This document shows, one piece after another, positions 42,523 to 51,704 of a stretch of DNA of 64,000 bases. Both the position numbers and the translations under genes were made by a program. The DNA is taken from assembly GCA_964555685.1 (NCBI GenBank), contig CAZKTO010000004.1, positions 1 through 64,000 of the forward strand, in the 5' to 3' direction. The first letter of the stretch is position 1, and the number at the start of each line of letters is the position of its first letter. The DNA is from CAZKTO01 sp964555685. GTDB lineage: Bacteria; Chloroflexota; Dehalococcoidia; SHYB01. The notes under the pieces were generated by a model that was given only the letters and a program-made list of their open reading frames with translations, ran no database searches and was not told where the DNA came from.

Positions 42523-42753
42523 CTACGCGGCCCCTACTTCAACAAACTCCCCTTGGGAGCTGGGCGTTGGGACAGGCAGTCCCTGCCGCTGGAGATCCTC
42601 GATGTGCAACTTGATAGCCTCGCGGATGAGCCGCAGCAACTCCTTCCGGGTCTCTCCGATGGCTATGCACCCCGGAAGGTCCGGAACATGTGCGCCCCAA
42701 CTCGTCTTGCCCCTCTCGACTACTACCATGTACCGCATGACGGCCTGCCTCAC
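42523..42753 (-). CDS. hicB: HicB-family antitoxin
   Basis: The 76-residue protein has the HicB partial RNase H-like fold: MRYMVVVERGKTSWGAHVPD, LPGCIAIGETRKELLRLIRE and AIKLHIEDLQRQGLPVP. It lacks an obvious DNA-binding extension. It overlaps the upstream hicA by four bases and should neutralise that toxin. Confidence 0.9.
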   Translation of the reverse strand: MRQAVMRYMVVVERGKTSWGAHVPDLPGCIAIGETRKELLRLIREAIKLHIEDLQRQGLPVPTPSSQGEFVEVGAA

Positions 42754-42938
42754 TTCTTCAAGCCAGCCTGTTTGAGCGCGGAGTTCAAGGTGCCCGGCGG
42801 GATCTCAAGGCTCGGTTTCCCAGCTACGGTCACAGTCCCCACCTTACCCGGGTGCTTGTACTGGCGATGGCTGCCTTTGGTTCGCACCAATCGCCACCCC
42901 TCCTTCTCTAGAAGCCGGATCAATTCTCTGACCTTCAA
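42750..42938 (-). CDS. hicA: HicA-family mRNA interferase toxin
   Basis: The 62-residue protein starts at TTG 42938 with GGGAGAC just upstream. It has the dsRNA-binding-like core MKVRELIRLLEKEGWRLVRT, then KGSHRQYKHP with the catalytic His, and IPPGTLNSALKQAGL. HicA cuts mRNA when free of HicB. The operon is inserted between a thiolase and a CaiB gene and has lower GC than they do. Confidence 0.92.
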   Translation of the reverse strand: MKVRELIRLLEKEGWRLVRTKGSHRQYKHPGKVGTVTVAGKPSLEIPPGTLNSALKQAGLKK

Positions 42939-43073
42939 GAGTCTCCCAGCGCCGGCTCATCCTCCTCTTAACGCTCTGAATCAGCAGGCGAAACCGCGCC
43001 GTGTGCAGCGGCTGCGCGTGTTTGCTCATTGGTCAAGGTGCGTGCTCTTTCAGGATTGACCGTCCTGACATGC

Positions 43074-44276
43074 TCAGAGCACGCCGCGCTCGCGGAGGCC
43101 GGCGATCTGCTCCCACGAGTACCCGAACTCCTGGAGGACCTCCTCCGTGTGCTGCCCGAACTCCGGCGCCGCGCTCCGGGCCTGCGCCGGCGTCTCGCTC
43201 AGCTTCACCGTCACGCCCACCTGCCTCAGCTTGCCATGCACCGGGTGGGGCACCTCCGTCACGTAGTTGTTGGCGATGACCTGGGGGTCCTTCGGGATGT
43301 CCTCGTGCGTCTGCACCGGCCCGGCGATGATGCTCCGGGCCTTGAGCAGGCGCACCCACTCGTCCCGCGGCCGGTTGGCAAAGAGCCGGTCCAGGGTCTC
43401 GATCAGCGGCTTGCAGTTGCCGTACCGCGTCAGGTGGTCCTTGAAGCGCGGGTCCTCCAGCAGCTCCGGCGCCCCGATGACTTCGCAGAAGTCGGCCCAG
43501 TAGCGGTCCGATTGGTTGCATCCCAGCGCGATCCACTTGCCGTCGCTGCACCGGTAGAGGTTCCACAGAGGGTTGCCGGCCTCCTGGCGCCGCCCGTGGG
43601 TGAACAGGTTCCCCGCCATGAGGTAGAAGTTCAGGGCCATGGCCTGGAGCGTGAGCTGTCCGCCGAGCTGGGAGGTCTGCACGTGCTGCCCCACGCCGAA
43701 CCGCTCCCGCGCCACCAGCGCCGACATGATGCCGTACGCCAGGATGATGGCGCCGGTCTGATCGGCCAGGCCGCCGGCGACCTTGTACGTGACCTCTTCA
43801 TCGGGCGTGGACATGAGCCACGTGAACCCGCCGCGGGCCTGGCCCACGATGTCGAAGACCGGGTCGCGGGCGTCGGGCCCCAGGTCGCCCAGGCCCGTCA
43901 CGGACCCGTAGATGATGCGCGGGTTCACCTTCCGCACGCTCTCGTAGCCGACGCCCAGCTTCTCGACGACGCCCAGGCGGAAGTTCTGGGTCACCACGTC
44001 CGCCTTCTTCGCCATCGCCATGAAGATATCGCGCCCCTCTGGACTCTTCAGATTGAGCGTCATGCTCCGCTTGTTACGGTTCATGGTCTCGAAGTACACG
44101 TTGATGGGGCGCGGCTTGGGCGATCGGGCGCTCATGGCGCGGCCGGGGTCGCCGTTGACCGGGTCCTCGATCTTGATGACGCTGGCTCCCATGTCCGAGA
44201 GCATGGTCGTCGCGAAGGGGCCGTTCTGCCAGATGGTCATGTCGAGGACGGTGATGCCGTCGAGGGGTGAAGGCAT
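43074..44276 (-). CDS. CaiB/BaiF-type CoA transferase
   Basis: The 400-residue protein begins at ATG 44276 (MPSPLDGITVLDMTIWQNGP) after GGGAGAGAG. It has MGASVIKIEDPVNGDPGRAM, MNRNKRSMTLNLKSPEGRD, the catalytic Asp in VAGGLADQTGAI, and HTEEVLQEFGYSWEQIAGL. It transfers CoA between carboxylic acids by the aspartyl-CoA route. The opening upstream to 44396 has no homology. No repeat is inside it. Confidence 0.92.
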   Translation of the reverse strand: MPSPLDGITVLDMTIWQNGPFATTMLSDMGASVIKIEDPVNGDPGRAMSARSPKPRPINVYFETMNRNKRSMTLNLKSPEGRDIFMAMAKKADVVTQNFRLGVVEKLGVGYESVRKVNPRIIYGSVTGLGDLGPDARDPVFDIVGQARGGFTWLMSTPDEEVTYKVAGGLADQTGAIILAYGIMSALVARERFGVGQHVQTSQLGGQLTLQAMALNFYLMAGNLFTHGRRQEAGNPLWNLYRCSDGKWIALGCNQSDRYWADFCEVIGAPELLEDPRFKDHLTRYGNCKPLIETLDRLFANRPRDEWVRLLKARSIIAGPVQTHEDIPKDPQVIANNYVTEVPHPVHGKLRQVGVTVKLSETPAQARSAAPEFGQHTEEVLQEFGYSWEQIAGLRERGVL

Positions 44277-44420
44277 GGACGCTCTCTCCCGGTCCGCATC
44301 CGCCTGAGGAGGACGGCGGGCACCCGGCGACGCCGGAGGCTCGCGCGACAGAGTAGATCGTGGGGCTACTCTAGCCCTGGCCTCGGCGGATGTCAACGCA
44401 CGCCTCCGAGCCAGAGGTCT

Positions 44421-44846
44421 TTACGTGGTGAGGTCTTCCATCAGCTCAACAGGCAGGCCGTCCGGGTCGGCCACGTAGAAGCTGCGCTTGCCGCCCGGCA
44501 GCCGCTCGATAGGCGAGACGAAGGCGCTCCCGCACGCCAAGGCCAACTCCCGCCGCCGCTGGAAGTCCGGCGCGTTGAAGCACAGGTGGGGGTTGCCGCC
44601 GCGCCGGTGATGCAGGGTCAGCGCCTCGCCGCCGGCGGCCAGGTACTGCACCAGCTGGAGCGTGAAGCCCCCGAGGGTCAGCTGCGCCACGCGGATGCGG
44701 GCCCCTTCGTTGCCCGTCAGCCGGTCGAACCACGGCCCGCCCGTCTCGTTGCGCCGGCCTTCCGTCATGCCGGCGACGTCCCGGTAGAAGGCGACCGACG
44801 CCCCCAGGTCTCGCACGGTCAGGCCCATGTGGTTCAGGGTGGCCAT
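44421..44846 (-). CDS. VOC-family (glyoxalase/dioxygenase-fold) protein
   Basis: The 141-residue protein begins MATLNHMGLTVRDLGASVAF, with metal-ligand His in the first strand, and ends with FYVADPDGLPVELMEDLTT carrying the Glu ligand. NPHLCFNAPDF supplies a middle His. VOC members include lactoylglutathione lyase, methylmalonyl-CoA epimerase and dioxygenases. Epimerase would fit the mutase in this genome, but nothing specific shows it. The apparent longer frame through 45824 is an overlap artefact. Confidence 0.88.
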   Translation of the reverse strand: MATLNHMGLTVRDLGASVAFYRDVAGMTEGRRNETGGPWFDRLTGNEGARIRVAQLTLGGFTLQLVQYLAAGGEALTLHHRRGGNPHLCFNAPDFQRRRELALACGSAFVSPIERLPGGKRSFYVADPDGLPVELMEDLTT

Positions 44847-44860
44847 GGATGCGGCTGCCG

Positions 44861-44970
44861 CCCTCTCCCCCAGCCCCTCTCCTGAGCGGAGAGGGGCGCA
44901 CCGCGTTCCCCCTTCCCTTGCAGGGAAGGGGGCCAGGCGCCGTCCTGAGCTTGTCGAAGGAGGGTTAGGG
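44861..44970. repeat. Interspersed repeat family A with inner insertion
   Basis: Full copy with GCCGTCCTGAGCTTGTCG plus AAGGA inserted between GGCCAGGC and GGGTTAGGG, like the copy at 30700-30851. It lies between the VOC gene and the next CaiB gene. Confidence 0.85.
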
Positions 44971-44977
44971 CTCTGTC

Positions 44978-46231
44978 CTACCCTATCTTCACCTCGGTCG
45001 ATATGATCCCCCGCGCCTTGAGGTCTGTGAGCTCGGCGTTGGAGAGGCGCAGCACCTCGCCGAAGACGAAGTCGTTGTCCTCGCCCAGCGTTGGGGGCGC
45101 CTTGCGCGCCTTGACGGGCGTCCGGGAGAGGATGGCCGGGAAGCCGTAGTAGGGATGCCGCCCGCCGTTCACGGGCCGGTCGATCCATTGGATGAAGTCG
45201 CGGGCCTTGAGCTGGGGGTCGTGGACGATGCTGGCCGCGTTGTTGGCGGCCCCCGCGGGCACGCCGCGAGATTGGAGCAGCGTCATGACCTCGCGCGGCT
45301 CCCGCTCGCGCGTCCATGCGGCGATGGGCTCCCGCAGCGCGGCCTCGTTCTGCCAGCGGCTCAGGGCGTCGGCGAAGCGCGCGTCCTTGGCGAGCTCTGG
45401 GCGTCCCATCGCCCCGCACAGCGCCTGGAACTGCGCGTCCGTCTGCACCGTGATGGCCACCCACTGGTCCTGGCCCCCTTCGGCAGGGCTCAGGGCAGGC
45501 TTGCAAGGGAAGGCCCCGTGGGGAGCCCACGCCGGGTGCCGGTTGGCGTCCCGCTCCCGCACCCGTCCGTTCATCGTATAGTCCAGGATGGCGGCGGCGT
45601 TCAGGTAGGACGCCCCCTCGGTCGTCGAGAAGTCGATGTACTGGCCCTGGCCCGTCCGGCGCCGGTGCTCCAGCGCGATGAGGACGGCCACGGCCGCGTA
45701 CATCCCGCCGATGGGGTCGGTCATGGCCGAGTGGGCGATGGGCTCCCGGTCCGCGTAGCCGCTCATGTACGTGATCCCGGAGGCCTCCTCGAACTGTGGC
45801 CCGAAGCCCACGTAGTGCTCCCACGGCCCCCCGTGCCCGAAGCCGGGCATCGAGAGCAGGACCGCTGTGGGATTGGCCCGCCGCACGAACTCGTAGCCGA
45901 GGCCCAGGTTCTTGATCACGCGGGTGCTATAGTTCTCGGCCACCACGTCGCTCACGCTGATCAGGCGGCGCAGCAGCTCCAGCCCTTCGGGCTTCCCGAG
46001 GTCGAGCGTACAGCCGTATTTGTTGACGTTGGTGCCGTTGAAGATGGGCGCCCACTCCCAGAAGTTGGGGCGGCCCGCCCCGGCGCCCTGCGTCCGCACG
46101 CTATCGCCCCGGCCTGCGGGTTCGACCTTGATGACCTGCGCGCCCAGGTGGCCCAGGAACTGGGTGCTGAAGGGGCCGGCCCAGAACTGGGTCAGGTCGG
46201 CCACCCGCACGCCCGAGAGAGGAAGGCTCAT
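44978..46231 (-). CDS. CaiB/BaiF-type CoA transferase with repeat-derived loop
   Basis: The 417-residue protein starts MSLPLSGVRVADLTQFWAGP and shows LGAQVIKVEPAGRGDSVR, the catalytic Asp in AMTDPIGGMYAA, and GQGQYIDFSTTEGA. The loop before DQWVAI reads FPCKPALSPAEGGQ; the part PALSPAEGG is translated from a CTTCGGCAGGGCTCAGGG repeat (45479-45505) and is absent from most paralogs. It is followed closely by another CaiB gene on the same strand. Confidence 0.9.
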   Translation of the reverse strand: MSLPLSGVRVADLTQFWAGPFSTQFLGHLGAQVIKVEPAGRGDSVRTQGAGAGRPNFWEWAPIFNGTNVNKYGCTLDLGKPEGLELLRRLISVSDVVAENYSTRVIKNLGLGYEFVRRANPTAVLLSMPGFGHGGPWEHYVGFGPQFEEASGITYMSGYADREPIAHSAMTDPIGGMYAAVAVLIALEHRRRTGQGQYIDFSTTEGASYLNAAAILDYTMNGRVRERDANRHPAWAPHGAFPCKPALSPAEGGQDQWVAITVQTDAQFQALCGAMGRPELAKDARFADALSRWQNEAALREPIAAWTREREPREVMTLLQSRGVPAGAANNAASIVHDPQLKARDFIQWIDRPVNGGRHPYYGFPAILSRTPVKARKAPPTLGEDNDFVFGEVLRLSNAELTDLKARGIISTEVKIG

Positions 46232-46235
46232 GGCG

Positions 46236-47426
46236 TTACAGCACCCCCTGCTCGGAGAGGATCACCAGCTCGTCTTTGGAGAGGCCCAGCCGCCCGCAGT
46301 AGACCGCCTCGTTGTCGTCGCCCAGGGCGGGCGCCGGACGGGAGAGCCGCCAGGGCGTCTGCGCCAGGTTGAACGGGCGGCCAGGGCCGGTGACGGGGCC
46401 CGTGGCCCGGGTCCCCAGGTCGGTGAAGAAGCCGCGGGCGTTGAACTGGGGATTCTTCGCCACGTCCTCGGCGCTGGCCACCTTGACCATCGGGATCCGC
46501 AGCTCCTGCCCGCGGGACACGATCTCCTCGGCCGGGCGCTCCAGGAACCAGGGCGCGAGGATGGCCATCGCCTCGTCGGCGTGCTCGATGCGGGCCAGCG
46601 GCGTCGCGAAGCGCGGGTCGTCCTGCAGGTGCGACATATCCAGCAGCACCGTCAGGTACTCCCACTGGTGCTGAAGCATCGTATAGAACCCGATGTACCC
46701 GTCCTTGCACCGCACGATGGAGATGGGGAAGCGGTTGCCGGAGCGCGGCATGAGCACGTTCCGGTACGAGTAGCCCAGGGCCGTCGAGGGGAGCGCCGTG
46801 ATGAGCGACTCGAGCACCGAGACGTCGGCCCGCTGGGCGCCCGTCTCGTCGCGGCCGTAGAGCGCCCCCAGCGTCGCGCTGGCGGCGTTGAGCCCGGCCA
46901 CGAACTCGCTCACGTCTTCGCCCGCCCGCAGCGGCTCTCGCCCCGGCAGGCCCATGCTGATCATCAGGCTCCCCAGCGCCCACTGTACCAGGTCCGTCCC
47001 CTGGTAATCGCGGTACGGGCCCGACTGGCCGAAGTCGCTGATGGACGTGACGATCAGGCGCGGGTTCGCCTGCTGGAGCGCCTCGCCCGCGAGGCCCCAC
47101 GCCGCCAGGACGCCCGGCCGCATCGTCTCAACGAGGACGTCGGTGTCCCGCAGCAGCTCCCTGAAGATGACGGCGCCCGTGGCCGTGGAGGGGTCGAGCG
47201 TCACGCTCCGCTTGTTGGTGTTCAGGAAAAGATGGAGGCCTCCGGCCTCTGCGTCGATGCGGTCGCCGCGGAAGGGGCCCGCGCGCCGAACGGGGTCGCC
47301 CGCCACCGGCGGCTCGACCTTGACGACCTCGGCCCCGAAGTCGGCCAGGAACTTGGCGCAGAAGGCCCCCGCGATACGGTCGCTGAGTTCAATGATGCGT
47401 AAATGCTGGAGGGCCTGGTCCGGCAT
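46236..47426 (-). CDS. CaiB/BaiF-type CoA transferase
   Basis: The 396-residue protein starts MPDQALQHLRIIELSDRIAG (a GTG at 47444 is possible). It has FGAEVVKVEPPVAGDPVR, NTNKRSVTLDPSTATG and a C-terminal LGLSKDELVILSEQGVL. The residue equivalent to the catalytic Asp lies in a segment reading GEDVSEFVAGLNAA, where Glu takes the usual D position in the A-D-x-x-x-G pattern. Activity is therefore uncertain. Four bases separate it from the next CaiB gene, so the two may form a complex. Confidence 0.9.
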   Translation of the reverse strand: MPDQALQHLRIIELSDRIAGAFCAKFLADFGAEVVKVEPPVAGDPVRRAGPFRGDRIDAEAGGLHLFLNTNKRSVTLDPSTATGAVIFRELLRDTDVLVETMRPGVLAAWGLAGEALQQANPRLIVTSISDFGQSGPYRDYQGTDLVQWALGSLMISMGLPGREPLRAGEDVSEFVAGLNAASATLGALYGRDETGAQRADVSVLESLITALPSTALGYSYRNVLMPRSGNRFPISIVRCKDGYIGFYTMLQHQWEYLTVLLDMSHLQDDPRFATPLARIEHADEAMAILAPWFLERPAEEIVSRGQELRIPMVKVASAEDVAKNPQFNARGFFTDLGTRATGPVTGPGRPFNLAQTPWRLSRPAPALGDDNEAVYCGRLGLSKDELVILSEQGVL

Positions 47427-47708
47427 GTGATGGTTCCCGTTCACTCTTTGAGAGACCCTTCGCTGACCGCCACGCTCGGCTCGCGGCTTCGGCTCAGGAC
47501 TCGCGGAGTCTACCCTGAGCCTGACGAAGGGCTCGGCTCGACGACGCGGAGATGGCCGAGGGCCTGCGGGGCCCTGACCTCCTTGCTCTCCTTCGGCAGG
47601 CTCAGGACAGGCTCTTCCATGGCTGGCAAGGGGGCGCCTCCGCCTCTCTCTGCGCCGGCGAGGGGTCCGATCGTGGGCATCGCCATCATCGCCCGTCTTG
47701 CTCAGCGG

Positions 47709-48515
47709 CTACCGCATCTTGAAGTTCGCCTTGCGCTTCTCGGCGAAGGCCTTGAGCCCTTCCTTGGCGTCCTCGCTCTCGAAGCAGACCTTGGAGTGCA
47801 GGCTCTCGATGTAGTAGGCGATGTCCGTCGGTACCCCCTGGGTCAGCAGCACGGAGCGTTTGATGGCCTGGAGCGAGATGGGGCCGTTGGCCTTCATCCG
47901 CTCGGCGTAGTTCATGGCCGCCGGCATGAGGTCCTTGAGGGGGACGACCTTGTTGACCAGGCCGCAGTTGTAGGCCTCCTGGGCGGTGACGCGTCCGCCG
48001 CTCCCGCCCACCAGGAGGAGCTCCATGGCCCAGGCGTAGGGGATCTGGCGCGGCAGGCGCACGGTCGTCCCGCCGCCGGGGAAGAGCCCCCAGCGGACCT
48101 CGGCCACGGCGAAGGTGGCGTGCTCGGCGGCGACCCGAATGTCCGTGCCGCACAGCAGCTCCATCCCCCCGGCGATGCAGAAGCCGTTGACGGCGGCGAT
48201 GACCGGCTTGTACAGGTCGAAGCCCTTGAGCACCAGGGGCACCGTGGTGTCGAACTTGGGAGCGGCAGGCTTCCGGTGCGTGCCCTCCACGGCCTTGGGG
48301 ATGAAGGTCTTGAGGTTGCCGCCCGCGCTGAAGGCCTTGTCGCCCGCGCCGGTGACGATGGCCACGATGACCTTGGGGTCGTCGCGCACGTCGATGAAGG
48401 CCCGGGTCATCCCCTCGCTGATCTCGTCGTCCATGGCGTTCAGGGTCTCGGGTTTGTTCATGGTGATGATGGCGATGCCATCGCGCTTTTCATAGATCAC
48501 GGCAGGTCCGGGCAT
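47709..48515 (-). CDS. Enoyl-CoA hydratase/isomerase family protein
   Basis: The 268-residue crotonase-fold protein starts MPGPAVIYEKRDGIAIITMN. It has NKPETLNAMDDEI, the oxyanion parts FSAGGNLKTF and NGFCIAGGMELLCGTDIRVA, and RWGLFPGGGTTVRLPRQI. The Glu in GGMELL is at the first catalytic position. It likely hydrates the enoyl-CoA made by the adjacent dehydrogenases. The gap 47427-47708 contains only decayed CTGAGCCTG-CGAAGG repeats. Confidence 0.92.
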   Translation of the reverse strand: MPGPAVIYEKRDGIAIITMNKPETLNAMDDEISEGMTRAFIDVRDDPKVIVAIVTGAGDKAFSAGGNLKTFIPKAVEGTHRKPAAPKFDTTVPLVLKGFDLYKPVIAAVNGFCIAGGMELLCGTDIRVAAEHATFAVAEVRWGLFPGGGTTVRLPRQIPYAWAMELLLVGGSGGRVTAQEAYNCGLVNKVVPLKDLMPAAMNYAERMKANGPISLQAIKRSVLLTQGVPTDIAYYIESLHSKVCFESEDAKEGLKAFAEKRKANFKMR

Positions 48516-48539
48516 GGGGTCACCTCGTCTGCGGATATC

Positions 48540-49715
<1,176 letters not shown>

Positions 49716-49739
49716 CAGATCACCTCGTCCTTGCGTCCA

Positions 49740-49776
49740 TCTCCCCATCCCTTCACGGAAGGGGTAGGGGGTTAGG
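49740..49776. repeat. Half copy of repeat family A
   Basis: CCCCATCCCTTCACGGAAGG and GGGGGTTAGG. The TTA of GGTTAGG is the stop codon of the minus-strand ACAD gene ending at 49772. Confidence 0.7.
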
Positions 49777-50896
49777 TTGCCAATGCTGCGCCCACCTGTG
49801 CCCGGTACATATCGAGGCCGCCGAAGAGCGACTCCCACGCCTTGGCGCGCCGGAAGTAGAGCTGCGGGTCCGTCTCCTTCGCCAGGCCGATGCCGCCGTG
49901 GATCTGGATCCCCGTCCGCGTCATCCGGTTGTAGGCCGTCGAGACCCAGACCTTGGCCATGGCCACCTCTTCGGCGCAGGGCCGGCCCTCGCTCAGCTTC
50001 CAGCAGAGGTCGTAGGTCACCAGCCGGACCGTCTCCGCGTCCGCGTACATGTTGGCGGCGTGGTGCTGCACGGCCTGGAACCGGCCGATGGGCTGGCTGA
50101 ACTGGACCCGCTTCTTGGCGTACTCCACGCTGATCTCCAGCACGGCCTGGGCGCCGCCCGCCGCCTGCGCGCACTGCCCGCCGATAGCCCAGTCCATCGT
50201 CCGCTGGACGATGGGCCAGCCTCCGTTGACCTCGCCGAGCACCCGGTCCTTGGGCACGTGGAGGTCCTGGAACGTTACCTCGAAGTGCCGCTCCAGGCTC
50301 ATGGGCTTCAGCGGCTGCATCGATATCCCGGGCGCGCTCCCGTCCACGATGAAGACGGTGACGTCGTTCTCGCCTGAGCCGGTCCGGGCCGCGCACAGGA
50401 TGTGCCGCGCGACGCGGGCGTTCTCGACGAAGAGCTTCGTTCCGCTCAGACGGAACCCGCCTCGGTCCGGCGCCGCCCGCATCTGGATCCCCTGGGCCGA
50501 CCAGCTGCCGCCATCTTCCAGGACCCCGAAGGTCATGATCGCCTCGCCCGTGGCCACCTGCGGCAGGATCGCCCGCTTCTGCTCCGCCGACCCGAAGTGC
50601 GCGAGGGGCAGCCCGCCCAGCACCACCGTCGAGAAGATGGGCACCGGCGCGATGGCGCGTCCCACCTCCTCGAGCAGCACCGCGAGGTCGAGGAACGATC
50701 CGCCGGCGCCGCCGTGCTCGGCCGGGAAGGGCAGCCCCAGCCAGCCCAGACCGGCGATACGCTTCCACAGCTCCGGGGCGTAGCCCTGCGGGTCCTCCTC
50801 CATCTCGCGGACGAGGCTCTTGGGCGCATGCTTCTCGAAGAGATCGCGGGCCGTCCTGCGCAGGAGCTCCTGCTCTTGAGAGAAGCTGAAGTCCAT
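49772..50896 (-). CDS. Acyl-CoA dehydrogenase, probable non-catalytic partner subunit
   Basis: The 374-residue protein starts MDFSFSQEQELLRRTARDLF. It has LGLPFPAEHGGAGGSFLDLA, FVENARVARHILCAARTGSG and ends IHGGIGLAKETDPQLYFRRA plus FGGLDMYRAQVG. The C-terminal GG-x-x-E-I-Q and YEG motifs of active ACADs are missing, as in heteromer partner subunits. The stop codon is contributed by a family A repeat end. It is transcribed just before its partner at 48540. Confidence 0.9.
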   Translation of the reverse strand: MDFSFSQEQELLRRTARDLFEKHAPKSLVREMEEDPQGYAPELWKRIAGLGWLGLPFPAEHGGAGGSFLDLAVLLEEVGRAIAPVPIFSTVVLGGLPLAHFGSAEQKRAILPQVATGEAIMTFGVLEDGGSWSAQGIQMRAAPDRGGFRLSGTKLFVENARVARHILCAARTGSGENDVTVFIVDGSAPGISMQPLKPMSLERHFEVTFQDLHVPKDRVLGEVNGGWPIVQRTMDWAIGGQCAQAAGGAQAVLEISVEYAKKRVQFSQPIGRFQAVQHHAANMYADAETVRLVTYDLCWKLSEGRPCAEEVAMAKVWVSTAYNRMTRTGIQIHGGIGLAKETDPQLYFRRAKAWESLFGGLDMYRAQVGAALAT

Positions 50897-50920
50897 GGTC
50901 GCCGGCCTCTTGAGCGTGGG

Positions 50921-50929
50921 TGCTATGAT
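50921..50929 (+). promoter_or_regulatory. Candidate extended -10 promoter for the DUF35 gene at 51018
   Basis: TGCTATGAT on the plus strand, without a good -35. It overlaps the leader of the minus-strand ACAD gene, facing the promoter at 50976. Confidence 0.4.
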
Positions 50930-50975
50930 GGGGCTGCCCCGGGAGGGCGCGGGCGGCCGGGCGCAGAGCCGCAAC

Positions 50976-50984
50976 AGTATAGCA
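50976..50984 (-). promoter_or_regulatory. Candidate extended -10 promoter for the ACAD pair
   Basis: The minus strand reads TGCTATACT about 80 bases before the ACAD ATG at 50896. With the plus-strand element at 50921 it forms face-to-face promoters whose transcripts overlap by about 50 bases. Confidence 0.45.
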
Positions 50985-51017
50985 CAGCCCTTCCGCCCGC
51001 CTGATGGAGGCGACCTA

Positions 51018-51524
51018 ATGACCTACGAGAGAACCCCATCCTCTCAGGCCGCTCAGGCCAGCGAGGCGTACCCCCAGCCCCTGCCTCTCCCCGACCTCGA
51101 TAGCCAGCCCTACTGGGACGGCTGCCGCCGCCACGAGCTCCTCCTCCAGCGCAACAAGCTCACCGGCCAGTTCCGCTTCCCGCCGGGGCCCATGGTAGCC
51201 ATCCCCGGCCAGGCCGAGTGGGAGTGGGTGAAGGCCAGCGGCCGCGGCGCCGTGTACAGCTTCTGCGTCGTCCACTACCCGGCGCACCCGCACTTCCGGA
51301 GCAAGGTCCCCTACGTCGTCGCCATCATCGACTTGGAGGAGGGAGCGCGCATCGTCGGCAACATGCCGGGCGTCAAGGAGACGGACGTCCGCATCGGCAT
51401 GCCCGTCGAGGTCTACTTCGAGGACGTCGCGCCGGACGCGGCGCTGCCGCAGTTCAGGAAGGCGGAGAGAGACCCTTCGCTCGCCCCTTCGGGGACTCAG
51501 GGCTACGGCTCTGGGCAAGCCTAA
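51018..51524 (+). CDS. DUF35 OB-fold protein with degenerate zinc ribbon
   Basis: The 168-residue protein starts at ATG 51018. It aligns with the DUF35 protein at 38273: WDGCRRHELLLQRNKLTGQF, GRGAVYSFCVVHYPAHPHF, VEVYFEDVAPDAALPQFRKA. The four zinc-ribbon Cys are absent (RNKLTGQFRFPPGPMVAIPG). The last 19 residues (RDPSLAPSGTQGYGSGQA region) come from a CCTTCG...CTCAGGG repeat. It probably binds an acyl-CoA enzyme but without zinc. Confidence 0.85.
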   Translation: MTYERTPSSQAAQASEAYPQPLPLPDLDSQPYWDGCRRHELLLQRNKLTGQFRFPPGPMVAIPGQAEWEWVKASGRGAVYSFCVVHYPAHPHFRSKVPYVVAIIDLEEGARIVGNMPGVKETDVRIGMPVEVYFEDVAPDAALPQFRKAERDPSLAPSGTQGYGSGQA

Positions 51525-51660
51525 CTCCCCTGGCTCCCTTCCCATTCACGAAAGGGGCATTGGTCGCTCCTCTCAAAGGCGGGGTTCTGACAATGATGGG
51601 GGCTCCAAGGGGGTCACCCCCTTGGCGGGGGTCTGGGGGACACCCCCCAGAGTCGAATCG

Positions 51661-51704
51661 ATTCCCCCTCTCCGTCCTCGATGGAGAGGGGCCAGGGGGT
51701 GAGG
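51661..51704. repeat. Family A fragment abutting a start codon
   Basis: CCCTCTCCGTCCTCG-ATGGAGAGGG followed by GCCAGGGGGTGAGG. The last bases directly precede the GTG start of the BKACE gene. The gap 51525-51704 also contains a CCCCCTTGGCGGGGGTCTGG repeat-like stretch. Confidence 0.65.

Noticed and set aside
44421..45824. A 467-codon frame covering the VOC gene and antiparallel-looking Arg/Gly-rich sequence upstream
   Set aside because: Only the last 141 codons have homology. The upstream part is an alternative frame of the CaiB gene and a repeat.
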